Positions 49,241 through 59,053 are shown, counted from the first letter of the stretch. The stretch: DNA of 64,000 nucleotides from Gammaproteobacteria bacterium (GCA_024234995.1 JACKNF010000003.1:62001-126000), one strand, 5' to 3'. The notes: a model not told the origin generated them from the sequence alone. Translations and numbers: made by a program.

Positions 49241-49969
49241 ATGAGTGCTTCCCCGATCAAAGGGGCTGGTTATGTCCTAACTGGCCTGCGTTGGCTACCC
49301 CGCAGCGGATTGCGTAGTTTCGTAGCAATTCCACTGCTGATCAATATATTGCTGTTCGGCACAGGTGTCTGGTGGAGCATCGGTCAGTTCCAGCACCTCA
49401 ACCAAATCGTGCAAAGCTGGCTGCCAAGCTGGTTAAGCTGGTTACACTGGCTATTGTGGCCGGTATTCGTGCTGACCGTGCTCGTGGTGGTGTTCTACAC
49501 CTTCTCGGTAGTGGCTAATCTGATTGCTGCACCATTCAACGGCTTATTAGCTGAACGAGTGGAAAAGCTGATCCATCAGGCGGATGCCCCCCCGTCAGAG
49601 ACCCGCCTGCGTTGGAAAGACCTGATTCTGAGTCCCCTGGTGGAGTTGAGCAAGCTTTTGTATTTCATTGGCTGGGCCATCCCGCTATTGCTGCTGTCGC
49701 TGGTACCGGTCATCAACGTCGTGGCGCCAGTGCTGTGGGTGCTGTTCGGTGCCTGGATGCTCGCCTTGGAGTATGCTGACTATCCGCTGGGCAACCGGGG
49801 ACTCTCGTTTCGGGAGCAGCGCCGGTTGCTACGCCGGCATTGGCCGCTGACCTTGGGCTTTGGCGGCATGACCCTGGTGCTCACTCTGATTCCAGTGTTC
49901 AACTTCCTAGCCATGCCGGCAGCGGTGATCGGCGCGACGCTGATGTGGGTTCAGGAAACGCCAGAGTGA
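49241..49969 (+). CDS. cysZ: CysZ-type sulfate transporter (EI24 domain)
   Basis: Inner-membrane protein for sulfate uptake feeding cysteine synthesis, 242 aa (E. coli CysZ 253). Hydrophobic segments lie at about 25-48, 68-100, 135-175 and 200-235. Family features seen: SVVANLIAAPFNGLLAERVE (given as NLIAAPFNGLLAERVE) and the C-terminal LALEYADYPLGNRGLSF then RRHWPLTLGFGG. It begins 238 bp from the mdh start, in divergent orientation, and is followed 32 bp later by waaA. Confidence 0.85.
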   Translation: MSASPIKGAGYVLTGLRWLPRSGLRSFVAIPLLINILLFGTGVWWSIGQFQHLNQIVQSWLPSWLSWLHWLLWPVFVLTVLVVVFYTFSVVANLIAAPFNGLLAERVEKLIHQADAPPSETRLRWKDLILSPLVELSKLLYFIGWAIPLLLLSLVPVINVVAPVLWVLFGAWMLALEYADYPLGNRGLSFREQRRLLRRHWPLTLGFGGMTLVLTLIPVFNFLAMPAAVIGATLMWVQETPE

Positions 49970-50001
49970 GATATTAGCGGGCCTTAACAAAATGGGACAT
50001 C

Positions 50002-51279
50002 ATGCGTCTGCTCTATAACGGTCTTCTCTATCTGCTGTTGCCGCTGGTACTCCTGCGAGTGTACTGGCGCGGCCGCCGTGATCCAGGACATCGTCAACGG
50101 TGGCGTGAACGACTGGGATTTGTTCCGCCCTTATCCCCCGGCAGCCTGTGGATTCATGCGGTGTCCGTCGGCGAAGTTCGCGCTGCTCTGCCGCTGATCC
50201 AAGCGCTCTTGGATCGCTACCCTGAACGGCTGCTGCTGGTGACAACGGCCACGCTGACCGGCTCCCGCCAAGTGCAAGAGGCGCTAGGAGAACGCGTACG
50301 GCACGCTTATGCTCCCTATGATCTGCCCGGCGCCGTGCAGCGGTTCCTGCACCAGACCCGCCCCCAAATGACAATCATCATGGAAACCGAATTATGGCCG
50401 AATCTGTTGCGGCAGTGCGCGGCGGCAGGGATTCCGGTACTGATTGCTAACGCCCGGTTGTCGGAACGTTCGGCCCACGGCTATGCACGGTTTCGCCGGT
50501 TCACAGCGTCCATGTTGCAGGACATCACCCTGATCGCCGCCCAAGCGGACGCTGATGCTGAACGTTTCCGCGCTCTGGGTGCGCCACGGGTCGAGGTGAC
50601 CGGCAACCTCAAGTACGATCTGAAAGTGCCTGGCACTTTGCTAGAACAAGGCCAGCTATTACGGCAGAAATGGCTTGGAGAACAACGGCCTATCTGGATC
50701 GCCGCCAGCACTCATGCCGGTGAGGATGAGCAGATTCTGCAGGCATTTGCCCAGGTTCGCACTGACTGGCCAGATCTGTTGCTTGTGCTAACGCCGCGCC
50801 ATCCCGAACGTTTCGAGAGTGTGGCTGAATTATGCCGGCAACGGGGGTTCACCATGATCCGGCGCAGTGAACACCAGTCGTGTACGCCGGATACCGCCAT
50901 CTTTCTAGGTGACAGCATGGGGGAATTGCTGCTGTTCTACGCCACTGCTGACCTGGCCTTTGTCGGCGGCAGTCTGGTTCCTACCGGCGGACATAACGTC
51001 CTTGAGCCTGCATTGCTGGGATTACCCGTACTGTTTGGCCCCCACATGTTCAATTTCACCGAGGCCAGCGAACGGTTATTGGAAGCCGCCGCCGCTTGGA
51101 AAATCATGGATGCCGAAGAATTGGCCCTGACCGTAAGCCGGTTGTTAGCCGACCCCCAAAGCGGCCGGGAGGCCGGCCAGCGTGGACGGCATGTCGTAGA
51201 AGATCATCGCGGAGCGCTGGCAGCGCTGCTGGCGCTTATAGAGGTGTATGTGATCAACGATAAAGGAATCCGGGGATGA
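50002..51279 (+). CDS. waaA: 3-deoxy-D-manno-octulosonic acid transferase (Kdo transferase)
   Basis: Inner-membrane GT30 enzyme adding Kdo to lipid IVA, essential for lipopolysaccharide. 425 aa, same as E. coli WaaA. An N-terminal hydrophobic anchor (LLYNGLLYLLLPLVLLRV) is followed by LWIHAVSVGEVRAALPLI (catalytic Glu in the SVGE motif), PQMTIIMETELWPNLLR, a second Rossmann half with WIAASTHAGEDEQI and TPRHPERF, and the Kdo-CMP site GHNVLEPALLGLPVLFGPH. The stop overlaps the start of the NuoM-like gene by 4 nt (ATGA). Confidence 0.95.
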   Translation: MRLLYNGLLYLLLPLVLLRVYWRGRRDPGHRQRWRERLGFVPPLSPGSLWIHAVSVGEVRAALPLIQALLDRYPERLLLVTTATLTGSRQVQEALGERVRHAYAPYDLPGAVQRFLHQTRPQMTIIMETELWPNLLRQCAAAGIPVLIANARLSERSAHGYARFRRFTASMLQDITLIAAQADADAERFRALGAPRVEVTGNLKYDLKVPGTLLEQGQLLRQKWLGEQRPIWIAASTHAGEDEQILQAFAQVRTDWPDLLLVLTPRHPERFESVAELCRQRGFTMIRRSEHQSCTPDTAIFLGDSMGELLLFYATADLAFVGGSLVPTGGHNVLEPALLGLPVLFGPHMFNFTEASERLLEAAAAWKIMDAEELALTVSRLLADPQSGREAGQRGRHVVEDHRGALAALLALIEVYVINDKGIRG

Positions 51280-52826
51280 ATCCTGACCCTTTGTTTACTG
51301 CTGATCTGATCGGCATGCCAATCCTGAGTCTGCTGATTTTCCTGCCTTTAGCCTGGACGCTGTTGCTACTGCTCTTGTGCGATGGCCGTACCGTGCGCGC
51401 CATCGCATTGGCTGGCGCTGTACTGGAATTGGTGTTGTCACTGGTCATGCTAATCTCCCTGCGCCCGGAAGCCGCTGGAATGCAGTTCGTGGAACAGGCA
51501 TCCTGGATTCCCAGCTTGAATGTCCATTATCTGCTAGGAATAGACGGCATCGCCGCTCTATTTCCACCGCTGACCGCACTGCTGTTCTGTGCTGTCATCC
51601 TGGCATCCTGGACCAGTATCCAGTTCATGCCTCGCTTGTACTTTGCTCTGCTGCTGGCGCTGGAAGGGGTAACCATGGGCGTGTTCTGCGCCCTGGATTT
51701 AGTGCTGTTTTTCCTGTTCTGGGAATTAACCCTTGTGCCCATCTATTTTCTCATCAGCCTGTGGGGTATCGGCCCGGAACGGCGCTTCGCTGCAACCAAA
51801 TACACGCTGTTCATGCTGGCTGGCGGCGTTCCGCTGCTATTTGGCATGATCCTGCTTGGGGTGCATCATGCAGGCGTGGCTGGAGGCGGATTCAGCTTCG
51901 ACTACCGGGTACTGCTGGAACAGCCGCTGCCCGCTGAGGTCCAAACAGCCGTTTTCCTGTTGTTATTTTTCGGCTTTGCGGTCAAAGCGCCGCTATTTCC
52001 ATTCCACACCTGGCTACCCACCGTATTCAAAGAGGGGCCGGCAGGTCTGAGCGCGCTGCTAGCCGGCCTCAAGCTGGGCATCTTTGGCATTCTGCGCTTT
52101 GCCCTACCGCTGGCGCCATCCGCCGCCCGCGATTCCTTCTGGCTGATAGCGATGCTGGGTCTATTCGGCGTGCTCTATGGAGCGCTGATTGCATTGCGGC
52201 AATCCAATCTCCGCAAGATGCTGGCTTTTTCCAGCATCAGTCATGCCGGGCTGGTGATGGCGGGTCTCGCCGCAATGAATATCCAAGGTATTCAGGGTGC
52301 CATCTTCCAACTGACCAATTTCGCTATCGTCGCGGGCGGCTTGATGCTCATGGCCGGTTTCCTGCACCATCGCCTGGGTTCAACGGATCTGGCCAGCCTG
52401 GGCGGGCTGGCGCAGCCCCTGCCCCGCTTCACCGCTTTTTTCCTTTTACTCGGTATGGCATCGATAGGCCTGCCTGGCACGAATGGTTTCGCCGCTGAGC
52501 TTTTGATCCTGCTGGGCGTTCTGCAAGCCTCTCCTGGCTTGGCCGCTGTTGCTCTCCTGGGTGTAATTTTAGGCGCAGCCTATTTCCTGGGTTTCTTCCG
52601 GCATACCTTTTTGGGACCCGTCACCCAACCGGCGGTTGCTTCAGCGATGGACCTGCGTCCCCGTGAACTGCTGATCGTCAGTGTGATGGGACTGCTGGTT
52701 TTAACGGGGGGCTTGTTTCCCAGCCTGGTGCAAAACGTCACAGCCAGCGCCGCGAACGCCTGGGTCATACAGATGGCGATGCATGGAGAAACCCGTTCCA
52801 TTTCACCGCTCAATCACAGGAAATAG
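51276..52826 (+). CDS. NuoM-like proton-pumping NADH dehydrogenase subunit, unlinked to a nuo operon
   Basis: Antiporter-type membrane subunit of complex I or a related ion-pumping complex, 516 aa with about 14 membrane helices. Key proton-path residues of NuoM are kept: Glu in FWELTLVPIYFLI, Lys in FGFAVKAPLFPFHTWLP, Lys in LLAGLKLGIFGILR, and the late Glu in GTNGFAAELLILLG. Complex I subunits L, N, K or J are not adjacent. It overlaps waaA by 4 nt and is followed by a carbonic anhydrase, recalling bicarbonate-uptake systems that join a NuoL-like subunit (DabB) with DabA; but this protein is NuoM-like and no DabA gene is seen. Start ATG 51276 follows GGGG-rich sequence. Confidence 0.85.
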   Translation: MNPDPLFTADLIGMPILSLLIFLPLAWTLLLLLLCDGRTVRAIALAGAVLELVLSLVMLISLRPEAAGMQFVEQASWIPSLNVHYLLGIDGIAALFPPLTALLFCAVILASWTSIQFMPRLYFALLLALEGVTMGVFCALDLVLFFLFWELTLVPIYFLISLWGIGPERRFAATKYTLFMLAGGVPLLFGMILLGVHHAGVAGGGFSFDYRVLLEQPLPAEVQTAVFLLLFFGFAVKAPLFPFHTWLPTVFKEGPAGLSALLAGLKLGIFGILRFALPLAPSAARDSFWLIAMLGLFGVLYGALIALRQSNLRKMLAFSSISHAGLVMAGLAAMNIQGIQGAIFQLTNFAIVAGGLMLMAGFLHHRLGSTDLASLGGLAQPLPRFTAFFLLLGMASIGLPGTNGFAAELLILLGVLQASPGLAAVALLGVILGAAYFLGFFRHTFLGPVTQPAVASAMDLRPRELLIVSVMGLLVLTGGLFPSLVQNVTASAANAWVIQMAMHGETRSISPLNHRK

Positions 52827-52990
52827 GCGCTATGATCTCTACACTGGAATCTCTCGACGTTTCCATAAACACTCTGTTGCCCGAATTCGATCCGGAACAA
52901 ATCGCCCTTGGTATGGATGAAGCCATACCAAACCCAGGCCGCGTGCGCTGCGCTTTGGGAAGCGCGATAAAGAGAGCGGCTAGTTATCTA

Positions 52991-52996
52991 TATAAT
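52991..52996 (+). promoter_or_regulatory. Possible -10 element of the carbonic anhydrase gene
   Basis: TATAAT at 52991-52996 is a perfect sigma-70 -10 hexamer, 35 nt before the GTG start. A convincing -35 at 17 +/- 1 nt is not seen. The 204 bp between the NuoM-like gene and this start otherwise hold only an unsupported short frame (52832-53038). Confidence 0.3.
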
Positions 52997-53030
52997 GGCG
53001 TGCCAATCCCGATCACTGGAGTCTTACGCT

Positions 53031-53696
53031 GTGACTGACATCAATGAATTAGTCAAAGGTTTTCAACGCTTTCGCGTCAAAAGCTTTGAGCCGAACCGGG
53101 AAGTGTTCAACCGGCTGGCCATGCAGGGGCAAACTCCGTCGACGATGTTGATTGGTTGCAGCGACTCTCGTGTTGATCCTGCCATTCTCACCGACTCGGC
53201 GCCCGGTGACTTGTTCGTGGTGCGCAACGTCGCCAACCTGGTTCCACCCTATGAAACAACTGGACGCTACCACGGCACCAGCGCGGCGCTGGAATTCGCT
53301 GTCTGCAATCTCTGTGTCCGTAATATTGTTGTCCTAGGCCACTCGCACTGCGGCGGCATTAACGCCCTGCTGGAAGACTATGGTCTGAACGACGAAGGTG
53401 AGGGATTCATTGCGCCCTGGGTGCAAATCGCGACATCGGCCCGCGACGAGGTGCTACAGCGCTGGCCAGACGCAAGCCATGCATTCAAGCAACGGGCTTG
53501 CGAACGTGCCGGTATCCGCGCTTCACTGAACAATTTGATGACCTTCCCGTTTGTGCGCGAGCGTGTCGAGGACCGCCGCATGAACCTGTACGGCTGGTAT
53601 TACGATCTCGAAAACGGCGAACTCATGCAGTACGATCCAGAGAAAGACCGTTTCTATGATTTGTACTTCGGCTCGATGGCCGAAGAAAACGTTTGA
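53031..53696 (+). CDS. Beta-class carbonic anhydrase
   Basis: Zinc enzyme interconverting CO2 and bicarbonate, 221 aa. Zinc ligands are seen in GCSDSRVDP (Cys, with the Asp-Arg dyad) and in VVLGHSHCGGI (His and Cys), with NVANLVPPYE and SLNNLMTFPFVRERV as further family blocks. GTG 53031 is preferred to the ATG at 52995, since the first conserved residues (INELVKGFQRFR) come directly after it and the upstream codons overlap a -10-like sequence. It may supply bicarbonate for the carboxylation steps of purine synthesis encoded next door, or work with the NuoM-like protein; both are inference. Confidence 0.93.
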   Translation: MTDINELVKGFQRFRVKSFEPNREVFNRLAMQGQTPSTMLIGCSDSRVDPAILTDSAPGDLFVVRNVANLVPPYETTGRYHGTSAALEFAVCNLCVRNIVVLGHSHCGGINALLEDYGLNDEGEGFIAPWVQIATSARDEVLQRWPDASHAFKQRACERAGIRASLNNLMTFPFVRERVEDRRMNLYGWYYDLENGELMQYDPEKDRFYDLYFGSMAEENV

Positions 53697-53750
53697 CCGC
53701 TTATTCTCTGTACTTCCCCCAATTCCTCCGATAAGACTACGGACTCCCGC

Positions 53751-55331
53751 ATGAACCTAACCTCTGCTCCTCCTATCCGCCGCGCGCTCATCAGTGTCTC
53801 CGACAAAACCGGCATCGTCGACTTCGCCCGTACCCTGGTTGATCTGGGCGTTGAAATCCTTTCTACCGGAGGGACGGCCCGGCTGCTAGCCGATAGTGCT
53901 CTTCCAGTGATCGAGGTGGCCGATTACACCGGTTTTCCAGAAATGATGGATGGCCGCCTTAAGACCTTGCATCCCCGCATTCATGGCGGTCTGCTCGGCC
54001 GGCGTGGTCAAGATGATGCGGCTATGGTGCAGCATGACATCCCGCCCATTGACCTGCTGGTGGTCAATCTCTACCCCTTCGAGGCGACGGTTGCCAAATC
54101 CGGCTGTACACTGGCCAACGCGATTGAAAACATCGACATCGGCGGACCCACCATGCTGCGCGCGGCAGCTAAGAATCATGCTGCGGTGACCGTGGTCGTG
54201 GATGCGAGCGACTATGAACGGGTTTTGACCGAGATGCGCGCTGGGAATGGCGCGATCAGCGATGCAACCCGCTTTGATCTAGCCGTGAAAGTCTTCGAAC
54301 ACACCGCCCGCTATGATGGCGCTATCGCCAATTATCTCGGCTCCATCCAAACTGAAGGTGGCCGCGACCCCTTTCCGCGCACCTACAACGTTCAGTTCCG
54401 CAAAGCGCAAAGTATGCGTTATGGCGAGAACCCGCACCAAGGCGCAGCGTTCTACGTGGAGCCACAACCGGTGGAAGCCTGCATCGCCACCGCCCGCCAG
54501 TTGCAGGGCAAGGAACTGTCCTACAACAATGTGGCCGACACCGACGCCGCGCTGGAGTGCGTCAAGAGCTTCGCCGCGCCGGCCTGCGTGATCGTCAAGC
54601 ATGCCAACCCCTGCGGCGTGGCGGCCGACTCGACCTTGCTGGATGCCTACGAGCGTGCCTACAAAGCCGACCCGACCTCGGCCTTCGGCGGCATTATCGC
54701 CTTCAACCGGCCACTGGACGCCGTCACCGCCAAGACGATCGTAGACCGGCAGTTCGTTGAGGTAATCATCGCCCCAGAGGTCACGCCAGAGGCGCTGGCG
54801 GCGACCGCCAGCAAGCAGAATGTGCGGGTGCTGGCCTGTGGCCAATGGGGCATCGACCGGGCGCCAAGCTGGGATTACAAACGGGTCACCGGCGGTTTGC
54901 TAGTGCAGGACCGCGACCTGGGCCAAGTGGCGCTGGCCGATTTGAAGGTAGTTACCCAGCGCGCACCCAGCGACCAGGAATTGGCCGATTTGCTGTTCAC
55001 TTGGCACGTAGTGAAGTTCGTCAAATCCAACGCCATCGTCTACGGCAGGGACGGCATGATTCTCGGGGTCGGCGCCGGGCAGATGAGCCGGGTGTTCTCG
55101 GCGCGCATCGCTGCCATGAAGGCGCAAGAGGAAAAGCTGAATCTGAAAGGCGCAGCCTTGGGGTCCGACGCCTTCTTCCCCTTCCGTGATGGCATCGATC
55201 TGGCCGCTGAATTTGGGATTACTGCCGTCATTCAGCCGGGCGGTTCGATGCGTGACAGTGAGGTGATCGCCGCCGCTGACGAGCACAATATGGCGATGGT
55301 GTTCACCGGCATGCGGCATTTCCGGCATTGA
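53751..55331 (+). CDS. purH: Bifunctional AICAR transformylase/IMP cyclohydrolase
   Basis: Last two steps of IMP synthesis, 526 aa (E. coli 529). The N-terminal methylglyoxal-synthase-like IMPCH domain shows ALISVSDKTGIVDFA, STGGTARLL and GRLKTLHPRIHGGLL; the C-terminal transformylase has the LRYGENPHQ-like SMRYGENPHQGA, VKHANPCGVA with the catalytic Lys-His, and SDAFFPFRDGID. purD follows 29 bp later, the standard purHD order. Confidence 0.97.
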   Translation: MNLTSAPPIRRALISVSDKTGIVDFARTLVDLGVEILSTGGTARLLADSALPVIEVADYTGFPEMMDGRLKTLHPRIHGGLLGRRGQDDAAMVQHDIPPIDLLVVNLYPFEATVAKSGCTLANAIENIDIGGPTMLRAAAKNHAAVTVVVDASDYERVLTEMRAGNGAISDATRFDLAVKVFEHTARYDGAIANYLGSIQTEGGRDPFPRTYNVQFRKAQSMRYGENPHQGAAFYVEPQPVEACIATARQLQGKELSYNNVADTDAALECVKSFAAPACVIVKHANPCGVAADSTLLDAYERAYKADPTSAFGGIIAFNRPLDAVTAKTIVDRQFVEVIIAPEVTPEALAATASKQNVRVLACGQWGIDRAPSWDYKRVTGGLLVQDRDLGQVALADLKVVTQRAPSDQELADLLFTWHVVKFVKSNAIVYGRDGMILGVGAGQMSRVFSARIAAMKAQEEKLNLKGAALGSDAFFPFRDGIDLAAEFGITAVIQPGGSMRDSEVIAAADEHNMAMVFTGMRHFRH

Positions 55332-55360
55332 TTTCTGGGCATTGAGGCACGAAGACACTT

Positions 55361-56659
55361 ATGAATATCTTGATCATTGGCGGTGGCGGCCGCGAACATG
55401 CTCTGGCCTGGAAAGTGGCGCAGTCCAGCCGGGTCAGCCAGGTCTATGTTGCTCCAGGTAACGCCGGTACGGCCCGGGAATCCAAAGTAACCAATATCGC
55501 CATCACGGCTGATGATCCCCCGGATCTGCTTCAATTCGCCCTGGATCATCACATCGATCTAACGATCATCGGCCCGGAAGTGCCGCTGGTGCTAGGAATC
55601 ACCGATCAGTTTGCCCAGGCCGGTCTCCCTTGCTTTGGCCCGTCCAAAGCAGCGGCGCAATTGGAAGGTTCGAAAGCGTTCGCCAAGGATTTCCTGGATC
55701 GTCATCACATCCCGACGGCGCGTTATCAGAGTTTCACCGACCCAGATGCAGCAGAAGACTACATCCGGAAAATAGGCGCGCCCGTCGTGGTTAAAGCTGA
55801 CGGGCTGGCGGCAGGTAAAGGGGTGATCTTGGCGCAAAGCGAGCAGGAAGCCATCACTGCCATGCGCGGCATGTTGAGCGGTGACGATTTCGGCACGGCT
55901 GGACAACGGGTAGTGATCGAAGAGTTTCTGGTTGGCGAGGAGGCCAGCTTTATCGTCATAACCGACGGCGACCATATTCTGCCATTGGCATCTTCCCAGG
56001 ATCACAAGGCCCGCGACAACGGTGACCAGGGACCCAACACAGGGGGCATGGGCGCCTATTCCCCGGCCCCCGTCATCACTCCGGAATTGCATGACCGGAT
56101 CATGACCGGGATTATTGAACCAACCGTGCGCGGCATGGCAGCGGAAGGCTGCCGCTATGTCGGGTTTCTCTACGCCGGCGTGATGATCACCGCCGATGGC
56201 CCCAAGGTGCTGGAATACAATTGCCGGCTGGGAGATCCCGAGACGCAGCCGCTGTTGTTGCGGTTGCGCTCCGATCTGGTCGAACTGTGCAAGGCAGCAC
56301 TGGAGGGGCGGCTGGGCGAAATCGAAACTGATTGGGATCCGCGCTCCGCGCTGGGAGTCGTCATGGCCGCGGGTGGTTATCCCGGCCGCTACCGGCAGGG
56401 TGATGTCATTTCAGGTCTGCCCGCGCACGATGAAGAGCTAAGCGATGACATCAAAGTATTCCATGCTGGAACCGTGGTCGCGAAGAATGGCGATATCATC
56501 ACCCACGGCGGCCGGGTACTGTGTGTTACCGCGCTTGGTTCCACGGTGGCCGAGGCGCAGAACCTGGCCTACAACGGAGTCAAACGGGTGCATTGGGATG
56601 GAGCGTATTACCGTACCGATATCGGCTATCGAGCCATTGCCCGGGAACGGGGGGCGTGA
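55361..56659 (+). CDS. purD: Phosphoribosylamine--glycine ligase
   Basis: ATP-grasp enzyme joining glycine to phosphoribosylamine, 432 aa (E. coli 429). Seen: the N-terminal MNILIIGGGGREHALAWKV (18-residue GAR synthetase motif, shown as NILIIGGGGREHALAWKV), the ATP-binding VVKADGLAAGKGV, SQDHKARDNGDQGPNTGGMG (given as DHKARDNGDQGPNTGGMG), and EYNCRLGDPETQ with metal ligands. Second gene of purHD. Followed by a 96-bp gap and a broken serine hydrolase gene. Confidence 0.97.
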   Translation: MNILIIGGGGREHALAWKVAQSSRVSQVYVAPGNAGTARESKVTNIAITADDPPDLLQFALDHHIDLTIIGPEVPLVLGITDQFAQAGLPCFGPSKAAAQLEGSKAFAKDFLDRHHIPTARYQSFTDPDAAEDYIRKIGAPVVVKADGLAAGKGVILAQSEQEAITAMRGMLSGDDFGTAGQRVVIEEFLVGEEASFIVITDGDHILPLASSQDHKARDNGDQGPNTGGMGAYSPAPVITPELHDRIMTGIIEPTVRGMAAEGCRYVGFLYAGVMITADGPKVLEYNCRLGDPETQPLLLRLRSDLVELCKAALEGRLGEIETDWDPRSALGVVMAAGGYPGRYRQGDVISGLPAHDEELSDDIKVFHAGTVVAKNGDIITHGGRVLCVTALGSTVAEAQNLAYNGVKRVHWDGAYYRTDIGYRAIARERGA

Positions 56660-56755
56660 AGTTTTAACAAATATTCCTGATTTTACAAAGACGTGCGCTC
56701 GAAAAACTTGCCCGCACTCCCATAGCGCAGAATAAGCCAGGCCACGGGAAACCAT

Positions 56756-58836
56756 ATGAAACAACCTATGTTTTTGAAAATTCTGGCTACTCTATACGTG
56801 CTAGCGGTCTTGCCAGGCTGCAATGACAGCGACGATTCAACGCCGCCGCTCACCTATGCTGAAACCATCGCCGATGGCCGCGCTGCCGTGCAACAGGCGC
56901 TCAAGGATGCCGGTGTACCCTCCGCCTCAGTGGCGCTGATCGACGGCGAGCGCATCGTCTGGAGCGAAACCTTCGGTTATACCGATAAGGCGGCGCAAAC
57001 CGCCCCCCATTTCACCACGATGTACGGCATCGGCTCGGTTAGCAAAGTCTTCGCTGCAATGGCAGCGATGAAACTGGCCGATCAGGGTAAGATCGATCTC
57101 GACACGCCGCTCGTGCAGTATCTGCCCGATTTCCGCATGGCCGCGCCGGAATACCCGCAGATCACCGTGCGCATGTTGCTCAATCACTCGGCGGGCTTTG
57201 GGGGTTCCGACTATCGCAACGCCTTCACCAATATCGCGATACCAGGCTACGCCGCGCAGGTTCAACAATCGTTGGCGACCCAACGGCTCAAGCACCTGCC
57301 GGGCGAGATGGCGGTGTATTGCAATGACTGTTTGACGATGATCGAGCCGCTGGTGGCAGCGGTATCGGGCCGATCTTATACCCAGTTCGTGGCAGACGAG
57401 ATCCTCACGCCGCTGGACATGACCCACAGCCGTTTTGCACTGGAACCCTTCCCGGCGGACTCGTTCGCGCCGGGCTATACAGGAGATCGCGCCGACCCCC
57501 AGGAATACACCAACGCCTATGCCACGGGCGGTCTCTATTCGACACCCAACGACATGGCCCATTTGGCGATGATGTTCATGAACGGTGGCCGATATGGCAA
57601 TGTCCGCGTTTTGTCGGCATCGTCGGTGGCCGAGATGGGCCGCGACCAGACGCGGGATCTGCTTTTCAACCCCTACCCGCATTTCACTGGGGACTGGGCT
57701 GGGATGGGGTGGCGCAGCCTGGCCTCGCCGCCGTGGGTGTGACCGCCTGCGCATAAGAACGGTGGCACTCTGACCTACGGCTCCGAGTTCTTCGTGGCGC
57801 CGGCCGAACGGCTGGCGGTAATAGTGACAGGCGCTTCCGTCAAATTCAGTGTGGGCCAGCTGGCCGAACGGATCATGCTTGCACGCCCTGGCCGAGCGCA
57901 TGCATTTCCGCCATGCGTACCCCGCTGCCCGACACGCCGCAACCCGAGCAGCCTGCGGCCGATGCCGATCTGGCGGCCATCACCGGCGATTACGCGCAAT
58001 TCCGAGGCTTTGCTGCGAATCGAGGCTTTACCTGACCGCAGCCTGAAGATTTCCAGGTACAGCGACGGGTCTGACTGAAATCGCCAACGATCTGAAACAG
58101 CGCATCGACGGCAGCTTTTCCAGCGATGCCGCGCCGAATGTGGCGTATCGAACCTTCGACGGGGAGGCGGCGCTATTTGGTTGCGCGCGTACCCGCTTAC
58201 CTGGGTCATTATCTGGCGAGATTCCCTTTGGGCAGCAGGTTCAGCCAGCGGCCCGTTGTCGAAATGGCAGCTTGGCAAGCGCGCGCGGGTCAGCGCTGGC
58301 TGGTGGTCAACGAGGATGCGCAGTCCATCCCGTTGATCCAAGGAACGGCACTACCCCGGTTTGCCCTGGACGTGGTCGATGGATTGCCCGGCTACCTGTT
58401 TGCCACAGCGATTCACACGGGCTCGCAAATCGTCGATCCAGCCGGCAGCGATACCCTGGCGCGGATGTTCCTGAAAATCCCCGTGAACTTCGGGCGCGAT
58501 CTGAACGATGTAGTCATCGAGACCCGCGACGGCGAAGAATGGGTGCGTTACGGCAGCACGCTGTTCCGTCCACAGGCCAGTGTGCCGGTGCTTCCGGCCG
58601 GCGACAGCGCAGTCGCGATCGGCAGCGAAGGTTTCGCCGAGTGGCGCAAGTTGCCAGTGGGGGGCACGGTGGCAATCACTGGTGCTAGCGCCTGGAAATT
58701 ATACGATGCGGATCTCAAGTTGCTGGCATCCGGTACGGGAAACGGCAGTGCTCATGTTGAGGCGATGGGGGCTTACCTGCTGTTGTATGGTGCGCCAAAT
58801 GCAGCGATCACGTTGACACTCGCAGCCGCGAAGTAG
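56756..58836 (+). pseudogene. Serine hydrolase (beta-lactamase/PBP fold) lipoprotein, broken by several frameshifts
   Basis: The first 328 codons code for a class C beta-lactamase-like hydrolase: lipoprotein signal with lipobox LPGC, nucleophile motif GSVSKVF (SxxK), and YCNDC (YxN). Near 57710 the coding frame shifts (the expected VAQPGLAAVGVTA is in the next frame), and the original frame meets TGA at 57740. HKNGGTLTYGSEFF resumes in the first frame, PLPDTPQPEQPAADADLAA (57920 on) in another, LRIEALPDRSLKISRY back in the first, LTEIANDLKQRIDGSF (58077 on) in a third, and the tail (58190-58836) in the last. At least five shifts are needed to join about 690 codons, too many for programmed shifting. 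Either an old pseudogene or clustered sequencing errors. Confidence 0.85.
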
Positions 58837-58840
58837 CGCG

Positions 58841-58941
58841 TGCTCATTGAATCCACTCGCCGAGGGGTTGCGCCCTTACTCGCGTAGCACATGCTCATTG
58901 AGTCCACTCGCCGAGGGGGTTGCGCACTTATTTGCGTTAGC
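58841..58941 (+). repeat. Tandem direct repeat of about 50 bp
   Basis: Unit 1 (58841-58888) and unit 2 (58892-58941) both read TGCTCATTGA, then TCCACTCGCCGAGGGG, TTGCGC, CTTA, and end GCGT-TAGC-like, with about ten differences. They lie between the broken hydrolase and metX. No further copy is seen in the window. Possible duplicated regulatory site for metX or a relic of a repeat family. Confidence 0.65.
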
Positions 58942-59053
58942 TTGCTACAAGCCTATCCCCTCGCTTCCAGGTTGCCCCTGACCCCGGCGCCGATTAGACT
59001 TGATCTTCTTATATTATCCTTCCCAAGGACAAAACATCACGGTCAGGAGAACG

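Noticed and set aside
52832..53038. Short frame directly after the NuoM-like gene
   Set aside because: No Shine-Dalgarno sequence, no family resemblance, and it runs into the promoter and start of the carbonic anhydrase gene.
51276..53696. DAB-type bicarbonate uptake operon
   Set aside because: No DabA-like (DUF2309) gene is present and the membrane subunit is NuoM-like, so only the loose analogy is reported.
56756..58836. Programmed ribosomal frameshifting in the serine hydrolase gene
   Set aside because: At least five shifts in both directions without slippery sequences make a programmed mechanism implausible.
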